This document shows, in pieces, positions 36,587 through 45,503 of a DNA stretch of 64,000 nt. This stretch comes from Chitinophagaceae bacterium PMP191F (GTDB lineage: Bacteria; Bacteroidota; Bacteroidia; Chitinophagales; Chitinophagaceae). Position numbers and translations under genes: made by a program. Positions within the stretch are counted from its first letter, which is position 1, and the number at the start of each line of letters is the position of its first letter. A model generated the notes under the pieces. It was given only the letters and a program-made list of their open reading frames with translations. It was not told the origin of the DNA and did not search any database. The stretch is from contig LGYU01000001.1 of assembly GCA_001302245.1 (NCBI GenBank), positions 1-64,000 of the forward strand, given 5' to 3'.

Positions 36587-37123
36587 ATGAGCGTTATACG
36601 CGTACATGATAAACATTTTGAACCATACATTACTGCTAGCGAGATTGCCAAACGTATTAAAGAGGTAGCGCAGAAACTGAACACCGATTATGTTGGAAAA
36701 AAGCCCTTGTTCATTGCCATCCTCAACGGCTCTTTCATGTTTGCTTCCGATCTTTTTAAAGAACTGACCATTGATGCTGAGATCTGCTTTATCAAACTGG
36801 CTTCCTACAAAGGTACCAAGTCAAGCGGCCAGGTAATTACAGCCATCGGGCTGGATACCGACATTTTTGACCGGGATGTGGTGATCGTGGAAGATATTGT
36901 GGATACAGGTAAAACCTTAAGTGAGTTTCTGCCCCAGTTACAACATCAGCAACCCGCTTCATTAAAAATTGTAGCTTTACTGCACAAACCTGATGCTACC
37001 GTATTCCCTATAACGATTGACTATCCGGGTTTTTCCATTCCCAACAAGTTTGTGGTAGGTTATGGTCTTGATTACGACGGTTTGGGCAGGAATATTCCCG
37101 AGATATATAGACTGGTAGAGTAA
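36587..37123 (+). CDS. hpt: Hypoxanthine phosphoribosyltransferase
   Basis: A 178-residue purine-salvage enzyme converting hypoxanthine (and usually guanine) plus PRPP to IMP/GMP. The PRPP loop VVIVEDIVDTGKT (98-110) and the FIAILNGSFMFASDL region (42-56) are typical. The purine-contact region near the C-terminus (NKFVVGYGLDYDGLGRNIPEIY) is complete. The length is standard. It starts 3 bases after the glucosaminidase stop. Confidence 0.93.
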   Translation: MSVIRVHDKHFEPYITASEIAKRIKEVAQKLNTDYVGKKPLFIAILNGSFMFASDLFKELTIDAEICFIKLASYKGTKSSGQVITAIGLDTDIFDRDVVIVEDIVDTGKTLSEFLPQLQHQQPASLKIVALLHKPDATVFPITIDYPGFSIPNKFVVGYGLDYDGLGRNIPEIYRLVE

Positions 37124-37197
37124 CCTTGTATAAAAATTGCTCTAATCTGCTTGCAACTGAAATAAGAATCAGGTATTTTTCGTTTAAGATATCCGAT

Positions 37198-38949
37198 TTG
37201 AAACCAGGTATTGCCATATTATTAGCTGTACTTTCTTTTTATATTTCGCCTGCGCAATATTACCTCCGGGGAGAGATTAAAGACGAAAAGAATAATCCTT
37301 TGTCTAATGCCAAAATGCAGTTGCATTCCACCCGGTATATGTATTACTCAGGCAGTACCGGCTCTTTTGGCATCATGAGCACAAGGCCAAGTGATTCCGT
37401 GTCGGTATATGTAGACGGATTTCAGCCGCAATGTGTGTTGCTGGACGCCACACACTACATGCAGATTGTGATGAAACCGCTGTATGCTTCCTCCATTCTG
37501 CATAAGAATGGCTTACTGTCTTTCACCACCAATATGAAACTGGAAGACAGGCAGAACAAGCCCATCACCAATGAGACCTATAGCACCCTGCTGGAAAATG
37601 AATTTACTCCGGCCCGGAAATTCCCTGAAACAGCTTTCGCCATCCATACCGATAAAGCGTCCTACAGTAATATCCGCCGTTTTATTAATATGAACACGGA
37701 AGTGCCTGTTGATGCAGTGCGTACCGAAGAACTGCTTAATTACTTCAATTTTGATTATGAACCTCCACCGGCAGATAGTGTATTCGGGTTCAAGTCCTAT
37801 TTAACAAACTGTCCGTGGAATCCTGAAAATCATTTACTATTCCTGCATACCTGCGCCAGAAAACTGGAACCGGAAAGAACACCGCCCAGCAACCTGGTAT
37901 TCCTGATTGATATTTCGGGCTCAATGGATATGCCCAACCGTTTGCCATTGCTGAAATCAGCATTCAAACTGTTGGTGGATAACCTGCGTGAAACAGATAC
38001 TATTTCCATTGTCGTATATGGTAGCACGGTAGGAGTATGGTTGCAGCCAACCTGTGGCAACGAAAAAAAGAAGATCAGGGAGTCTATTGAAGAATTATAT
38101 CCCGGAGGCTCTACACCCGGCACATCCGGTATCCGGTCTGCATACCGGCTGGCCAAAAGTCAGTTTATTCCCGGTGGTAATAATCGCGTGATCCTGGCTA
38201 CCGACGGCGATTTTAACGTAGGGCAAACCAGCGAAAATGAACTGGAAGAAATGATCGTGCAACATCGCCAATGGGGTATTTATCTTACCTGTCTTGGTGT
38301 GGGCATGGGCAATTACAAAGATTCAAAACTGGAAATATTGGCTAAAAAGGGCAATGGCAATTTTGCCTACCTGGATAATGAAAAGGAAGCGGAGAAAGTA
38401 TTGATGACTGAACTGAGCCAGACCTTATACACCGTAGCGGATGATGCATTTATGAATATCCGTTTCAACCCATTACTGGTAAAAGAATACAGGTTAATAG
38501 GCTATGATAACAAGTATAAGAATATTGTTGATACGCTGAGCAAGATGGAAGGGGGAGAAGTTGGTCCGGGACATTCTGTAATGGCATTATTTGAGCTGCA
38601 AACCACACCGGCTATACAGGAAGTGTTCAGCAGTGATGCTTTGGCAAGGGTTTCGATCAATTATAAGTTGCCGGGCGATTCTGTAGCACATATTACTTCC
38701 TTTAGTTGTTCTGCAAATACCATGGATTATGTAGAGCTGCCTGTCGGGTACCAGTTTGCCGGCGCAGTTGCCTTGTTTGCGTCCCTGCTCAAAAAATCAA
38801 AGTATGCGTATCATGCATCTTTTAATGATGCCATTATACTTGCCAGTAGCGCCAGCAATAAAAGCGATCTGTTACAGCAGGAATTCATTATGCTGGTCAC
38901 CAAAGCAAAAAAGATCTACGCACGTTCACGCAAGAACCGGAAATCATAA
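37198..38949 (+). CDS. Exported von Willebrand factor A protein (YfbK-like)
   Basis: A secreted or periplasmic vWA protein of about 583 residues. The frame opens at TTG 37126 but no ATG exists. TTG 37198 gives a clean signal peptide (MKPGIAILLAVLSFYISPAQ), so I prefer it. A carboxypeptidase-regulatory-like beta domain follows (YYLRGEIKDEKNNPLSNAK). Next come the DUF3520-associated leader (NMNTEVPVDAVRTEELLNYF) and a vWA domain with MIDAS DISGSMD, GGSTPGTSG and ATDGDFNVG. The C-terminal region resembles DUF3520. The metal site looks intact, so protein binding is likely. Its partner is unknown. Confidence 0.83.
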   Translation: MKPGIAILLAVLSFYISPAQYYLRGEIKDEKNNPLSNAKMQLHSTRYMYYSGSTGSFGIMSTRPSDSVSVYVDGFQPQCVLLDATHYMQIVMKPLYASSILHKNGLLSFTTNMKLEDRQNKPITNETYSTLLENEFTPARKFPETAFAIHTDKASYSNIRRFINMNTEVPVDAVRTEELLNYFNFDYEPPPADSVFGFKSYLTNCPWNPENHLLFLHTCARKLEPERTPPSNLVFLIDISGSMDMPNRLPLLKSAFKLLVDNLRETDTISIVVYGSTVGVWLQPTCGNEKKKIRESIEELYPGGSTPGTSGIRSAYRLAKSQFIPGGNNRVILATDGDFNVGQTSENELEEMIVQHRQWGIYLTCLGVGMGNYKDSKLEILAKKGNGNFAYLDNEKEAEKVLMTELSQTLYTVADDAFMNIRFNPLLVKEYRLIGYDNKYKNIVDTLSKMEGGEVGPGHSVMALFELQTTPAIQEVFSSDALARVSINYKLPGDSVAHITSFSCSANTMDYVELPVGYQFAGAVALFASLLKKSKYAYHASFNDAIILASSASNKSDLLQQEFIMLVTKAKKIYARSRKNRKS

Positions 38950-38991
38950 ACCGGTAGCATATCATTCAGTAGTATGTGTCGGCTGTATATA

Positions 38992-39026
38992 AAAAATCCC
39001 CGTAGATGCTATATCTGCAGGGATTT
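38992..39026 (-). terminator. Terminator of dnaJ between convergent genes
   Basis: AAATCCC-CGTAGAT (38994-39007) pairs with ATCTGCA-GGGATTT (39013-39026), with one mismatch and one G-U, around a 5-base loop. On the minus strand it runs into a T tract, so it mainly serves dnaJ. It may also slow transcription from the vWA gene. Confidence 0.75.
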
Positions 39027-39047
39027 ACTTTTGTAGCAGGCATGCTG

Positions 39048-40202
39048 CTACGAAAACATTTCTTTCACTTTATCAAAAAAGCTTTTGTCCGATTTTTCAG
39101 GTTGCGGTTTGAAATTGGGAGATGTCTGCAGTTTTTCCAGCACCAACTTTTCTTCAGACGAAAGATGCTGAGGAGTCCATACACTGACGTAGATCAACTG
39201 GTCGCCTTTTTCGTATGAGTTAACGGCGGGGAACCCTTTGCCTTTCAAACGGAAAATTTTACCGCTTTGTGTACCTGCAGGAATTTTGATACGTGCCTTA
39301 CCATCAATAGTAGGTACTTCTGCCTGCAAACCAAACACTGCATCTGTAAATGAGATGTGCAGTTCGTACGCTACATTCAGTCCTTCACGATGCAATTCTT
39401 TATGCTGTTCTTCTTCAATCAGTACAATCAGGTCGCCGGGAGGACCTCCGCGTTCACCGGCATTACCTCTGCCCCCTACGCTTAACTGCATGCCTTCCTG
39501 TACACCGGCCGGAATTTCAAGTGTTACGGTTTCTTCACCATATACCCTTCCTTCGCCTTTACAAGCTGTACATTTTGCAGTAACAATACTCCCTTCCCCG
39601 TTGCAGGTAGGACAGGTAGTTACGGTCTGCATTTGTCCCAGGAAAGTGCTGGTTACTTTACGTACCTGGCCACTGCCGCCGCAGGTGCTGCAGGTCTGTA
39701 TGCTGCCTTTATCTTTGGCACCACTGCCACTACAGGTATTACAGGATACATATTTTTTTACCTTGATCTGTTTGGTAACGCCCTTGGCTATTTCTTCATA
39801 GTTCAGCTTCAGTTTAATGCGCAGGTTGCTGCCACGTGTACCCCTGGTACGCTGACCGCCACCTCTTCTGCCGCCGCCACCACCAAAAAAGCTACCGAAA
39901 ATATCATCTCCAAAAATGTCTCCGAACTGGCTAAAGATATCATCCGTATTGTAACCCCCAGGCCCGCGACCATTACCACTTAACCCTGCATGCCCAAAGC
40001 GATCATACTGGGCACGTTTATCTTGGTCGCTCAGTACTTCGTATGCCTCAGCAGCTTCTTTAAATTTTTCCTCGGCAGCTTTATCGCCGGGATTACGGTC
40101 GGGGTGGTACTGCATCGCTACTTTACGATAAGCCTTTTTGATCTCATCCTGCGAAGAGCCTTTGGATACACCCAATACTTCGTAATAATCTCTTTTAGAC
40201 AT
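39048..40202 (-). CDS. dnaJ: Chaperone DnaJ
   Basis: A 384-residue type I J-protein that stimulates DnaK ATPase. J domain with HPD at 33-35. A G/F-rich linker (about 73-125) contains a long [15 protein letters not shown] stretch. The zinc-binding region has four CxxCxGxG repeats (Cys154/157, 171/174, 197/200, 211/214). C-terminal substrate domains follow. It lies downstream of grpE on the same strand with a 114-base gap, the usual grpE-dnaJ order. dnaK is not in the window. Confidence 0.96.
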   Translation of the reverse strand: MSKRDYYEVLGVSKGSSQDEIKKAYRKVAMQYHPDRNPGDKAAEEKFKEAAEAYEVLSDQDKRAQYDRFGHAGLSGNGRGPGGYNTDDIFSQFGDIFGDDIFGSFFGGGGGRRGGGQRTRGTRGSNLRIKLKLNYEEIAKGVTKQIKVKKYVSCNTCSGSGAKDKGSIQTCSTCGGSGQVRKVTSTFLGQMQTVTTCPTCNGEGSIVTAKCTACKGEGRVYGEETVTLEIPAGVQEGMQLSVGGRGNAGERGGPPGDLIVLIEEEQHKELHREGLNVAYELHISFTDAVFGLQAEVPTIDGKARIKIPAGTQSGKIFRLKGKGFPAVNSYEKGDQLIYVSVWTPQHLSSEEKLVLEKLQTSPNFKPQPEKSDKSFFDKVKEMFS

Positions 40203-40316
40203 TCTGTTAATTTGAAAATTTGAGGATCTGAGAATTTGAAACTGCTGTCATACGAACTGAACTTTCAAACTTTCAAATCCGTGCGTTGGTTTATCCGCAC
40301 AGGGTTCTTATAAACA

Positions 40317-40901
40317 TTATTTTCCTACCACTACTTTGGCAAAACGGATGATTTTATCATTCAGGTAATATCCTTTCTCAACCTCATCCAGTATTTTCCC
40401 TTTCAGTGCTTCATTGGGGGCAGGGATCTCGGTAATGGCTTCATGCTGGTCTGCATCGAACGCTTCACCCACACTTTGCATGGGTTTTAATCCCTTCGAC
40501 TGCAGGGTACTTCTGAGTTTGTTAAATACCAGTTGTACTCCCTCCTTGATCGCTTCAGCATCATTGCTGTTCTGCAACTGTTTTTCGGCACGGTCACAAT
40601 CATCCACTACTGGCAATAAAGCAGTAATCACTTCTTTACCTGCTGTTTGTATCAGTTCCAGGCGTTCTTTGGCAGTACGTTTGCGGAAATTGTCAAACTC
40701 TGCCACATGACGCAGGTATTTATCCTTCAACTCCTGGATCTCGGTTTTTAGTTTTTCAATTTCCTCGTTTTCACTGGCCACCGGTTCGTTCAGGTGGGCA
40801 GTACCGCCGATGCTCTCATCAGTATTGATGTCGATTGGGTTTTCTGTGTGCCCTGTTTCATTTACTTCTGTCATAGGTTGTTCCTCGTGGTTTTGTTCCA
40901 T
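40317..40901 (-). CDS. grpE: Nucleotide exchange factor GrpE
   Basis: A 194-residue DnaK exchange factor. Acidic disordered N-terminus (1-50), a long coiled-coil helix (IEKLKTEIQELKDKYLRHVAEFDNFRKRT, about 47-77), and the C-terminal beta domain with MQSVGEAFDADQHEAITEIP and GYYLNDKIIRFAKVVV. Normal length. Heat-shock control is expected from the family, but no CIRCE element is visible; instead an unusual inverted repeat lies just upstream. Confidence 0.95.
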   Translation of the reverse strand: MEQNHEEQPMTEVNETGHTENPIDINTDESIGGTAHLNEPVASENEEIEKLKTEIQELKDKYLRHVAEFDNFRKRTAKERLELIQTAGKEVITALLPVVDDCDRAEKQLQNSNDAEAIKEGVQLVFNKLRSTLQSKGLKPMQSVGEAFDADQHEAITEIPAPNEALKGKILDEVEKGYYLNDKIIRFAKVVVGK

Positions 40902-40926
40902 AACTGAAAATTTGACGGATGTTTCA

Positions 40927-40966
40927 CCTTTGGCATGTCAACACTTGCCGGCATGAGTGCCAAAGG
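40927..40966. repeat. 9-bp perfect inverted repeat upstream of grpE
   Basis: CCTTTGGCA (40927-40935) and TGCCAAAGG (40958-40966) are perfect inverted arms separated by 22 bases. The near arm is 26 bases before the grpE start. On the minus strand the spacer includes TTGACA. It could be an operator or a leader hairpin; it does not match CIRCE. Confidence 0.55.
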
Positions 40967-41206
40967 CTGAAAATATTCGTTTTTTAAGGCAATTCACTAT
41001 GGGACAATTATTCTGCCAAGCCGGTAAATAAGTCAAATTGTCCTGGATTTGTTGCGCCCGGGCGCAAAGTTAATAATTAGCTGGTTCAGTGGCCTGACAC
41101 GCAGCATTCTGTGGCATAATTTTCCGGTGAAATCATCACAATCAAACCTTTATAGCGTGCGGTACCGGTAAGTGGCATTGATTTTCAGCCGCTTCTTTAT
41201 CCGGAA

Positions 41207-41237
41207 CTTGTAACCTGAGATCTGTTGCCTACTTTTG
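41207..41237 (+). promoter_or_regulatory. Bacteroidota-type promoter abutting rlmI start
   Basis: CTTG (41207-41210), 19 bases, then TACTTTTG (41230-41237) matches TTTG-N19-TAnnTTTG with one mismatch. The ATG is at 41242, so the transcript would begin at or within a few bases of the start codon. Confidence 0.6.
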
Positions 41238-41241
41238 CGGA

Positions 41242-42414
41242 ATGACAAAGGTTATTTTAAAGAAGAAGATCGGTAATCGTGTTATCGATGGTCATCCCTG
41301 GATTTTTGCCAATGAAGTACATGCAGTTGATGAAGGAGTAATGGCTGGCGACATTGTGGAAGTATATACGGCAGACAAGCAGTTTTTAGGCAAAGGATAT
41401 ATCAACCCCAAATCACAGATACTGGTACGTTTGCTTACCCGCGATAAGCAGGAGCAGATCAATGAAGATTTTTTTTACCATCGTTTACTGAAAGCATGGG
41501 AATATCGCCGTCAGTTGGGCTATGTAGAAAATTGCCGGTTGATCTTTGGTGAAGCAGATTACATGCCACAACTTATCATTGATAAGTTCAACGATTATTT
41601 TGTAATACAAACACTGGCGCTGGGTATGGACACCTGGAAACCTGCCATTGTAAAAGCAATAGAAAAGATCTTTCAGCCCAAAGGTATTTACGAGCGCAAT
41701 GATGTACCTGTACGTGAGCTGGAAGGTTTACCGCAACAAAAAGGCTTTCTGTCGGCTCCTTTTGATACCCGCATTGTTATCAATGAGAACGGATTGAAGT
41801 TTTATGTAGATGTAGAGAACGGACAGAAAACAGGTTATTTCCTGGATCAGCAGGATAACCGCAGGGCCATTCAGCATATTGTAAAAGGTGCAGATGTACT
41901 GGGTGCGTTTACTTATACCGGTACATTCGAAATTCATGCAGCACATTATGGAGCTAAATCTGTATTAGGACTGGATATTTCTGCCAATGCCGTAGAGCAG
42001 GCTACCCGCAATGCACAACTGAATGGTTATAGTGATGTTTGCCGTTTTGAATGTGTCAATGCATTTGATGTATTGAAAGCATGGGCACGTGAAGGCAGGC
42101 AGTATGATGTGGTGATGCTTGATCCTCCTTCATTCACCAAAACCCGCAGTACCTTACAAAAAGCCATTACAGGGTATAAAGAGATCAACCTGCGTGGAAT
42201 GAAGCTGGTAAAACCCGGTGGCTTCCTTGTTACTTCCAGTTGTACCAATCTTGTTCAACCCGAATTGTTCCTCGAAACAATACAGTTGGCTGCCAAAGAT
42301 GCCCGCAGAAAACTACGACAGGTTACTTTTCAGGCACAGGCTGCAGATCACCCGATAGTATGGGGATGGGAAAATACACAATACCTGAAGTTCCTGATTG
42401 TGCAGGTACTGTAA
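41242..42414 (+). CDS. rlmI: 23S rRNA (cytosine) methyltransferase RlmI-like
   Basis: A 390-residue class I rRNA methyltransferase. An N-terminal PUA domain (about 1-75: KVILKKKIGNRVIDGHPWIFANEV) is followed by the EEHEE-like linker and a Rossmann MTase domain. VLGAFTYTGTFEIHAAHYGA is the SAM motif, GLDIS the acidic strand-2 end, VVMLDPPSFTKTRS motif IV, and VTSSCTNLV places the likely Cys. The family modifies C1962 of 23S rRNA (E. coli numbering). The promoter lies directly against the ATG. Confidence 0.9.
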   Translation: MTKVILKKKIGNRVIDGHPWIFANEVHAVDEGVMAGDIVEVYTADKQFLGKGYINPKSQILVRLLTRDKQEQINEDFFYHRLLKAWEYRRQLGYVENCRLIFGEADYMPQLIIDKFNDYFVIQTLALGMDTWKPAIVKAIEKIFQPKGIYERNDVPVRELEGLPQQKGFLSAPFDTRIVINENGLKFYVDVENGQKTGYFLDQQDNRRAIQHIVKGADVLGAFTYTGTFEIHAAHYGAKSVLGLDISANAVEQATRNAQLNGYSDVCRFECVNAFDVLKAWAREGRQYDVVMLDPPSFTKTRSTLQKAITGYKEINLRGMKLVKPGGFLVTSSCTNLVQPELFLETIQLAAKDARRKLRQVTFQAQAADHPIVWGWENTQYLKFLIVQVL

Positions 42415-42542
42415 GATTGCTGATTTCCGGATTTAGATATTTGCTGATTTATTGCTGGCAGAAATATGTCTGCAAGTGAAGTATTGTATTGCTGCAATGA
42501 AATGCTGCAATCACAAAATCCCTATATCCCTAAATCAATAAA

Positions 42543-42896
42543 TTATTTAGATACCTGGAACTTACCGGAGTCTATTACTTTACCGGTTCTATCGCGAAGC
42601 TGGAAGATGTAAATACCACGATAGAATTCATTGAGGTTTACCGTGGTTTTGGCGTTGAGATTAGTGGCCTCATACATTTTCTTACCTACTAGGCTGTATA
42701 TCTGGAATGAATAGTTGCGTGCGTCGTCGCCCTGTTGTAAATCGAAAGTGATATAAGAGATAGCAGGGTTGGGGTAAAAGCGGGCGATTTTGGTAACAGG
42801 TTGTCTGTCGGGTGCTGGAGGGTTATTTTGACCCTGCGCCTGACTGCTGGTGTGAATCAATAAAAGGATAATGGACAACGTGTAAAAAATCCTCAT
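42543..42896 (-). CDS. Minimal T9SS substrate: signal peptide plus type A sorting domain
   Basis: A 117-residue protein: signal peptide 1-20 (SSQAQ), a short Pro/Asn linker (GQNNPPAPDRQP, about 21-33), then an entire T9SS type A domain (ARFYPNPAISYITFDL ... YSLVGKKMYE ... FYRGIYIFQLRD). No cargo domain is present. Ordinary T9SS substrates carry the sorting domain at the end of a larger passenger. It is intact, with no sign of frameshift. It may be a surface peptide in its own right, or a competitor/probe of the secretion machinery; neither is shown. It stands alone, flanked by convergent rlmI. Confidence 0.8.
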   Translation of the reverse strand: MRIFYTLSIILLLIHTSSQAQGQNNPPAPDRQPVTKIARFYPNPAISYITFDLQQGDDARNYSFQIYSLVGKKMYEATNLNAKTTVNLNEFYRGIYIFQLRDRTGKVIDSGKFQVSK

Positions 42897-42967
42897 ACCC
42901 GACGATGTTTTTACGGATAATATCCAAGATATTTCCTTTTACTCAAATTTACAATCAATTTTACAAA

Positions 42968-43012
42968 TTAAGCCGGAATAATACGGAAATCCCATTATTA
43001 ATTCCGGCTTAA
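42968..43012 (-). terminator. Likely terminator of the peroxiredoxin gene
   Basis: TTAAGCCGGAAT (42968-42979) pairs perfectly with ATTCCGGCTTAA (43001-43012) around a 21-base loop. On the minus strand the tail is only moderately T-rich (TTTGTAAAATT). Confidence 0.6.
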
Positions 43013-43038
43013 CCGGTATATAACACGCCTCGGGGCAA

Positions 43039-43509
43039 TTAATTCAATGTTGCCAGCGTAGATTGGATGGCTTCAAAATTGGGCAGGTCGCCGGCATTGT
43101 CCAGCACCTCCGCATATCTTACAACTCCTTCTTTATCAATTACAAATGCAGAACGTTTGGATACGCCCTTCATATCCATCACAAAATCATGGTACAATGC
43201 ACCATAAGCGTCGGATGTGGTTTTATTGAAATCACTCAGTAGCGGAAAGTTCAGTTTCTGCTCTTCTTTAAACTTTGCCAGGGTAAAAATGGAATCTACG
43301 CTGATACCCAGTACCTGTGCATTGGTACTGTTGTACTGACCAATATTGTCACGGATGCTGCAAAGCTCTTTGGTGCACACGCCGGTAAATGCCAGCGGAA
43401 AGAACAACAGAACAGTATTTTTGCCTTTAAAATCAGAAAGATTCACTTTGTTTTTTTCTGAATCGTACAAAGAAAACTCTGGTGCTTTTTGTCCTGCTTC
43501 TATTTTCAT
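43039..43509 (-). CDS. Peroxiredoxin (AhpC/TSA family)
   Basis: A 156-residue thiol peroxidase. FFPLAFTGVCTKELC (36-50) holds the PxxxTxxC active site with peroxidatic Cys45; Cys50 may resolve. The closely spaced Cys resembles AhpE/bacterioferritin-comigratory-type enzymes. The frame extends 14 codons upstream of ATG 43509, but the conserved protein begins MKIEAGQKAPEFSL. A TATTTTTG element on the minus strand at 43535-43528 could be its promoter, 18 bases from the ATG. It reduces hydroperoxides in the cytoplasm using an unidentified thiol partner. Confidence 0.9.
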   Translation of the reverse strand: MKIEAGQKAPEFSLYDSEKNKVNLSDFKGKNTVLLFFPLAFTGVCTKELCSIRDNIGQYNSTNAQVLGISVDSIFTLAKFKEEQKLNFPLLSDFNKTTSDAYGALYHDFVMDMKGVSKRSAFVIDKEGVVRYAEVLDNAGDLPNFEAIQSTLATLN

Positions 43510-43527
43510 AAGTTGTGTATTAAGATA

Positions 43528-43535
43528 CAAAAATA
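43528..43535 (-). promoter_or_regulatory. Possible -7 element for the peroxiredoxin gene
   Basis: The minus-strand TATTTTTG fits TAnnTTTG, 18 bases before ATG 43509. No good -33 TTTG is seen, and the A/T-rich context makes chance matches easy. Confidence 0.35.
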
Positions 43536-43606
43536 ATGTGCCTGAAGACAATTATGCATAAAGCCCCCAGATTTATAAATAACTGCAATTCACGCAATAT
43601 TGCTAT

Positions 43607-43996
43607 CTATCCGCAATCTTTTTCTGTGCAGGGGCTTTTCAGGTTGTTATACGCCTCCCTGTTTTTCAGAATGGCGTCCAGGTTGTTCATGGCCCAGTCT
43701 GCCAGTTCTTCAATCAGTGGCAGCAGACTGCGCCCCAGACCGGTGAGGGCATATTCAACACGCGGGGGAATTTCAGGGTAAAACTGCCGGGTGATCAAAC
43801 CGTCAGCTTCCAGCGAGCGCAACGTTACTGTGAGCATCTTTTGCGAAATGTCTCCAATTTTGTTACTGATCTCGTTAAACCTCAATTTTTCTTCTTCACC
43901 CAGTATGGTAACAATTAAAATTGACCACTTATCGCCCAGACGATCAAGCACATGGCGGATGTGGCAATTTTTGTGAAGGGATTGGCTAGCTTCCAT
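43607..43996 (-). CDS. HxlR-family transcriptional regulator
   Basis: A 129-residue winged-helix DNA-binding protein. HIRHVLDRLGDKWSILIVTIL and LRFNEISNKIGDISQKMLTVTLRSLEADGLITR (about 12-70) are the family core, and PPRVEYALTGLGRSLLP is the wing. Cys11 in NCHI sits where redox- or aldehyde-sensing members have their reactive Cys. A second Cys pair is at the C-terminus (CTEKDC). It is divergent from the YceI pair across 301 bases, so it may control them. Confidence 0.9.
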   Translation of the reverse strand: MEASQSLHKNCHIRHVLDRLGDKWSILIVTILGEEEKLRFNEISNKIGDISQKMLTVTLRSLEADGLITRQFYPEIPPRVEYALTGLGRSLLPLIEELADWAMNNLDAILKNREAYNNLKSPCTEKDCG

Positions 43997-44297
43997 TGTA
44001 ATCCTTATAAAATGTTAATAATCACAATACTTACCGAAAAATAAGTACCCATTTCACTTTTTTTCTTTGGAGGAAATTGTATCCGGCATTACCTTTGCTC
44101 TCCAAAAGAGACTTACTTCAAAAAGTAAAGCAAATTTACAACAATATTTGAAAGTAGGTGGCTTTTAAAATCGGAGCTCTTTTTTGGAATAAGGAAAACT
44201 TTTGGATGAAATTAGATGTTTAAACATCGTATGGAAAGAAGTTTCTATTTTTATTGTCTCAAATACTAATTCTAATTTTAAAAACAATTCGTTTAAC
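43997..44297. other. Divergent regulatory region between HxlR and YceI genes
   Basis: 301 bases without a supportable gene. It holds the strong promoter at 44066-44097 and a predicted leader of about 190 bases before the first YceI gene. The frame upstream of ATG 44298 is open to a TTG at 44202 but has no conserved content. Confidence 0.6.
44066..44097 (+). promoter_or_regulatory. Consensus Bacteroidota promoter for the YceI genes
   Basis: TTTG (44066-44069), 20 bases, then TACCTTTG (44090-44097) matches both consensus elements exactly. Initiation near 44104 would give a long leader before ATG 44298. Confidence 0.65.
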
Positions 44298-44870
44298 ATG
44301 AAAAAGATCACCCTCTTTGCAACTGCTTTTGCTTTATCGGCCTCTGCTGCAATGGCTCAGACATGGTCAATTGATAAAGCGCATTCCCGTATTGGCTATA
44401 CTGTAACACATATGGGAATTTCTCAAAGTGATGGAAACTTCAGAAATTTTGATTCAAAGATCAGCGCTACAAAAGATGATTTTTCTGATGCTTCTGTTGA
44501 GTTCTCTGCAGATGTGAACAGTATCAATACTGACAATGAAAGAAGAGACGGCCACCTGAAAAGTGCAGACTTTTTTGATGCAGCCAAATATCCTTCCATT
44601 ACTTTCAAAAGCAAATCGTTCAAAAAAGTAGGAGACAAGAAATTTAAAGTAGTTGGCGACCTGACTTTCCACGGCGTTACCAAACCCGTAGAACTGGATG
44701 CTATCCTGAATGGTGTTATTACCAATCCTCAGAGCAAAAAACAGGTAGCAGGTTTTACCATCACTGGTCTTATCAAGCGTGCTGATTTTAACTTTGCTGC
44801 CGGTATGCCTGCTACTGCACTGGGCGAGAACGTAGAGTTGATTGCTCATACTGAATTCAGCAAAGACTAA
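44298..44870 (+). CDS. YceI family periplasmic protein
   Basis: A 190-residue lipocalin-like protein. Signal peptide to about residue 20 (AAMAQ), then the YceI fold opening WSIDKAHSRIGYTVTHMG, DGHLKSADFFDAAKYPSITFKSKSF and LTFHGVTKPVELD. The family binds polyisoprenoid-type lipids and is often linked to stress or quinone-related processes. I start at ATG 44298 because the signal peptide begins there. It has its own consensus promoter and is followed by a second YceI gene. Confidence 0.9.
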   Translation: MKKITLFATAFALSASAAMAQTWSIDKAHSRIGYTVTHMGISQSDGNFRNFDSKISATKDDFSDASVEFSADVNSINTDNERRDGHLKSADFFDAAKYPSITFKSKSFKKVGDKKFKVVGDLTFHGVTKPVELDAILNGVITNPQSKKQVAGFTITGLIKRADFNFAAGMPATALGENVELIAHTEFSKD

Positions 44871-44951
44871 TCATCAATATAAGCGTGCGGGTATTGGCTA
44901 TGCTATAACCGCTGTTAATCCGGTAATAATAACCGGTAAAATGGATAGTTT

Positions 44952-45485
44952 ATGAAAAAGATAATGCTTTCACTGGCTATATTGGTTACCCTGGCAGGTG
45001 CATTTGCTTTTACATTTGCGCAAAACTGGGAGATCACTGACAAATACAGTGTTAAATTTTCAAGCAATGATGCTTCCGGTATCTTTAAAACGTTTAAAGG
45101 TGCCATCGTTTTTGATGAGCAGAATCCTGCCACTTCAAAATTTGATGTTACCATCGACGTAGCTTCTATCAATACCGGCAATGGGTTGCAGAACAAGCAC
45201 GCCAAAGAAGAAGAATGGTTTGATGCCGCGAAATATCCTTCTATTAAATACACTTCCAAAAAGATCACTAAAGCCGGCGCTGCTTACCAGGTAACCGGTG
45301 ATCTGGAAATTAAAGGTGTAAAGAAAGAAGTGACTATTCCTTTTACATTTAAAGCGGCAGGTAATGCCGGTACTTTCAATGGTACTTTTAATGTGAACAG
45401 AAATGATTTCCATGTAGGTAAACCGGGTGGTGATGTTGCTGAAGTGATCAAAATTGAGGTTACAGTTCCGGTAATTAAAAAGTAA
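44952..45485 (+). CDS. YceI family periplasmic protein, second copy
   Basis: A 177-residue exported YceI protein: signal peptide to about 24 (FTFAQ), then WEITDKYSVKFSSNDASGIFKTFKG, HAKEEEWFDAAKYPSIKYTSKKI, LEIKGVKKEVTIPF and NRNDFHVGK. It has diverged from the first copy 81 bases upstream, so the pair is an old duplication. A small membrane protein gene follows 18 bases later. Confidence 0.9.
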   Translation: MKKIMLSLAILVTLAGAFAFTFAQNWEITDKYSVKFSSNDASGIFKTFKGAIVFDEQNPATSKFDVTIDVASINTGNGLQNKHAKEEEWFDAAKYPSIKYTSKKITKAGAAYQVTGDLEIKGVKKEVTIPFTFKAAGNAGTFNGTFNVNRNDFHVGKPGGDVAEVIKIEVTVPVIKK

Positions 45486-45503
45486 ACGGCTTAAATACAC
45501 TAT

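Larger units (their letters stand above)
40902..41241. other. Divergent promoter region between grpE and rlmI
   Basis: 340 bases with no ORF worth calling. It holds the inverted repeat at 40927-40966 near grpE and the promoter at 41207-41237 for rlmI. Confidence 0.6.

Noticed and set aside
40902-41241. CIRCE element upstream of grpE
   Set aside because: The sequence TTAGCACTC-N9-GAGTGCTAA is not present; the inverted repeat there is different.
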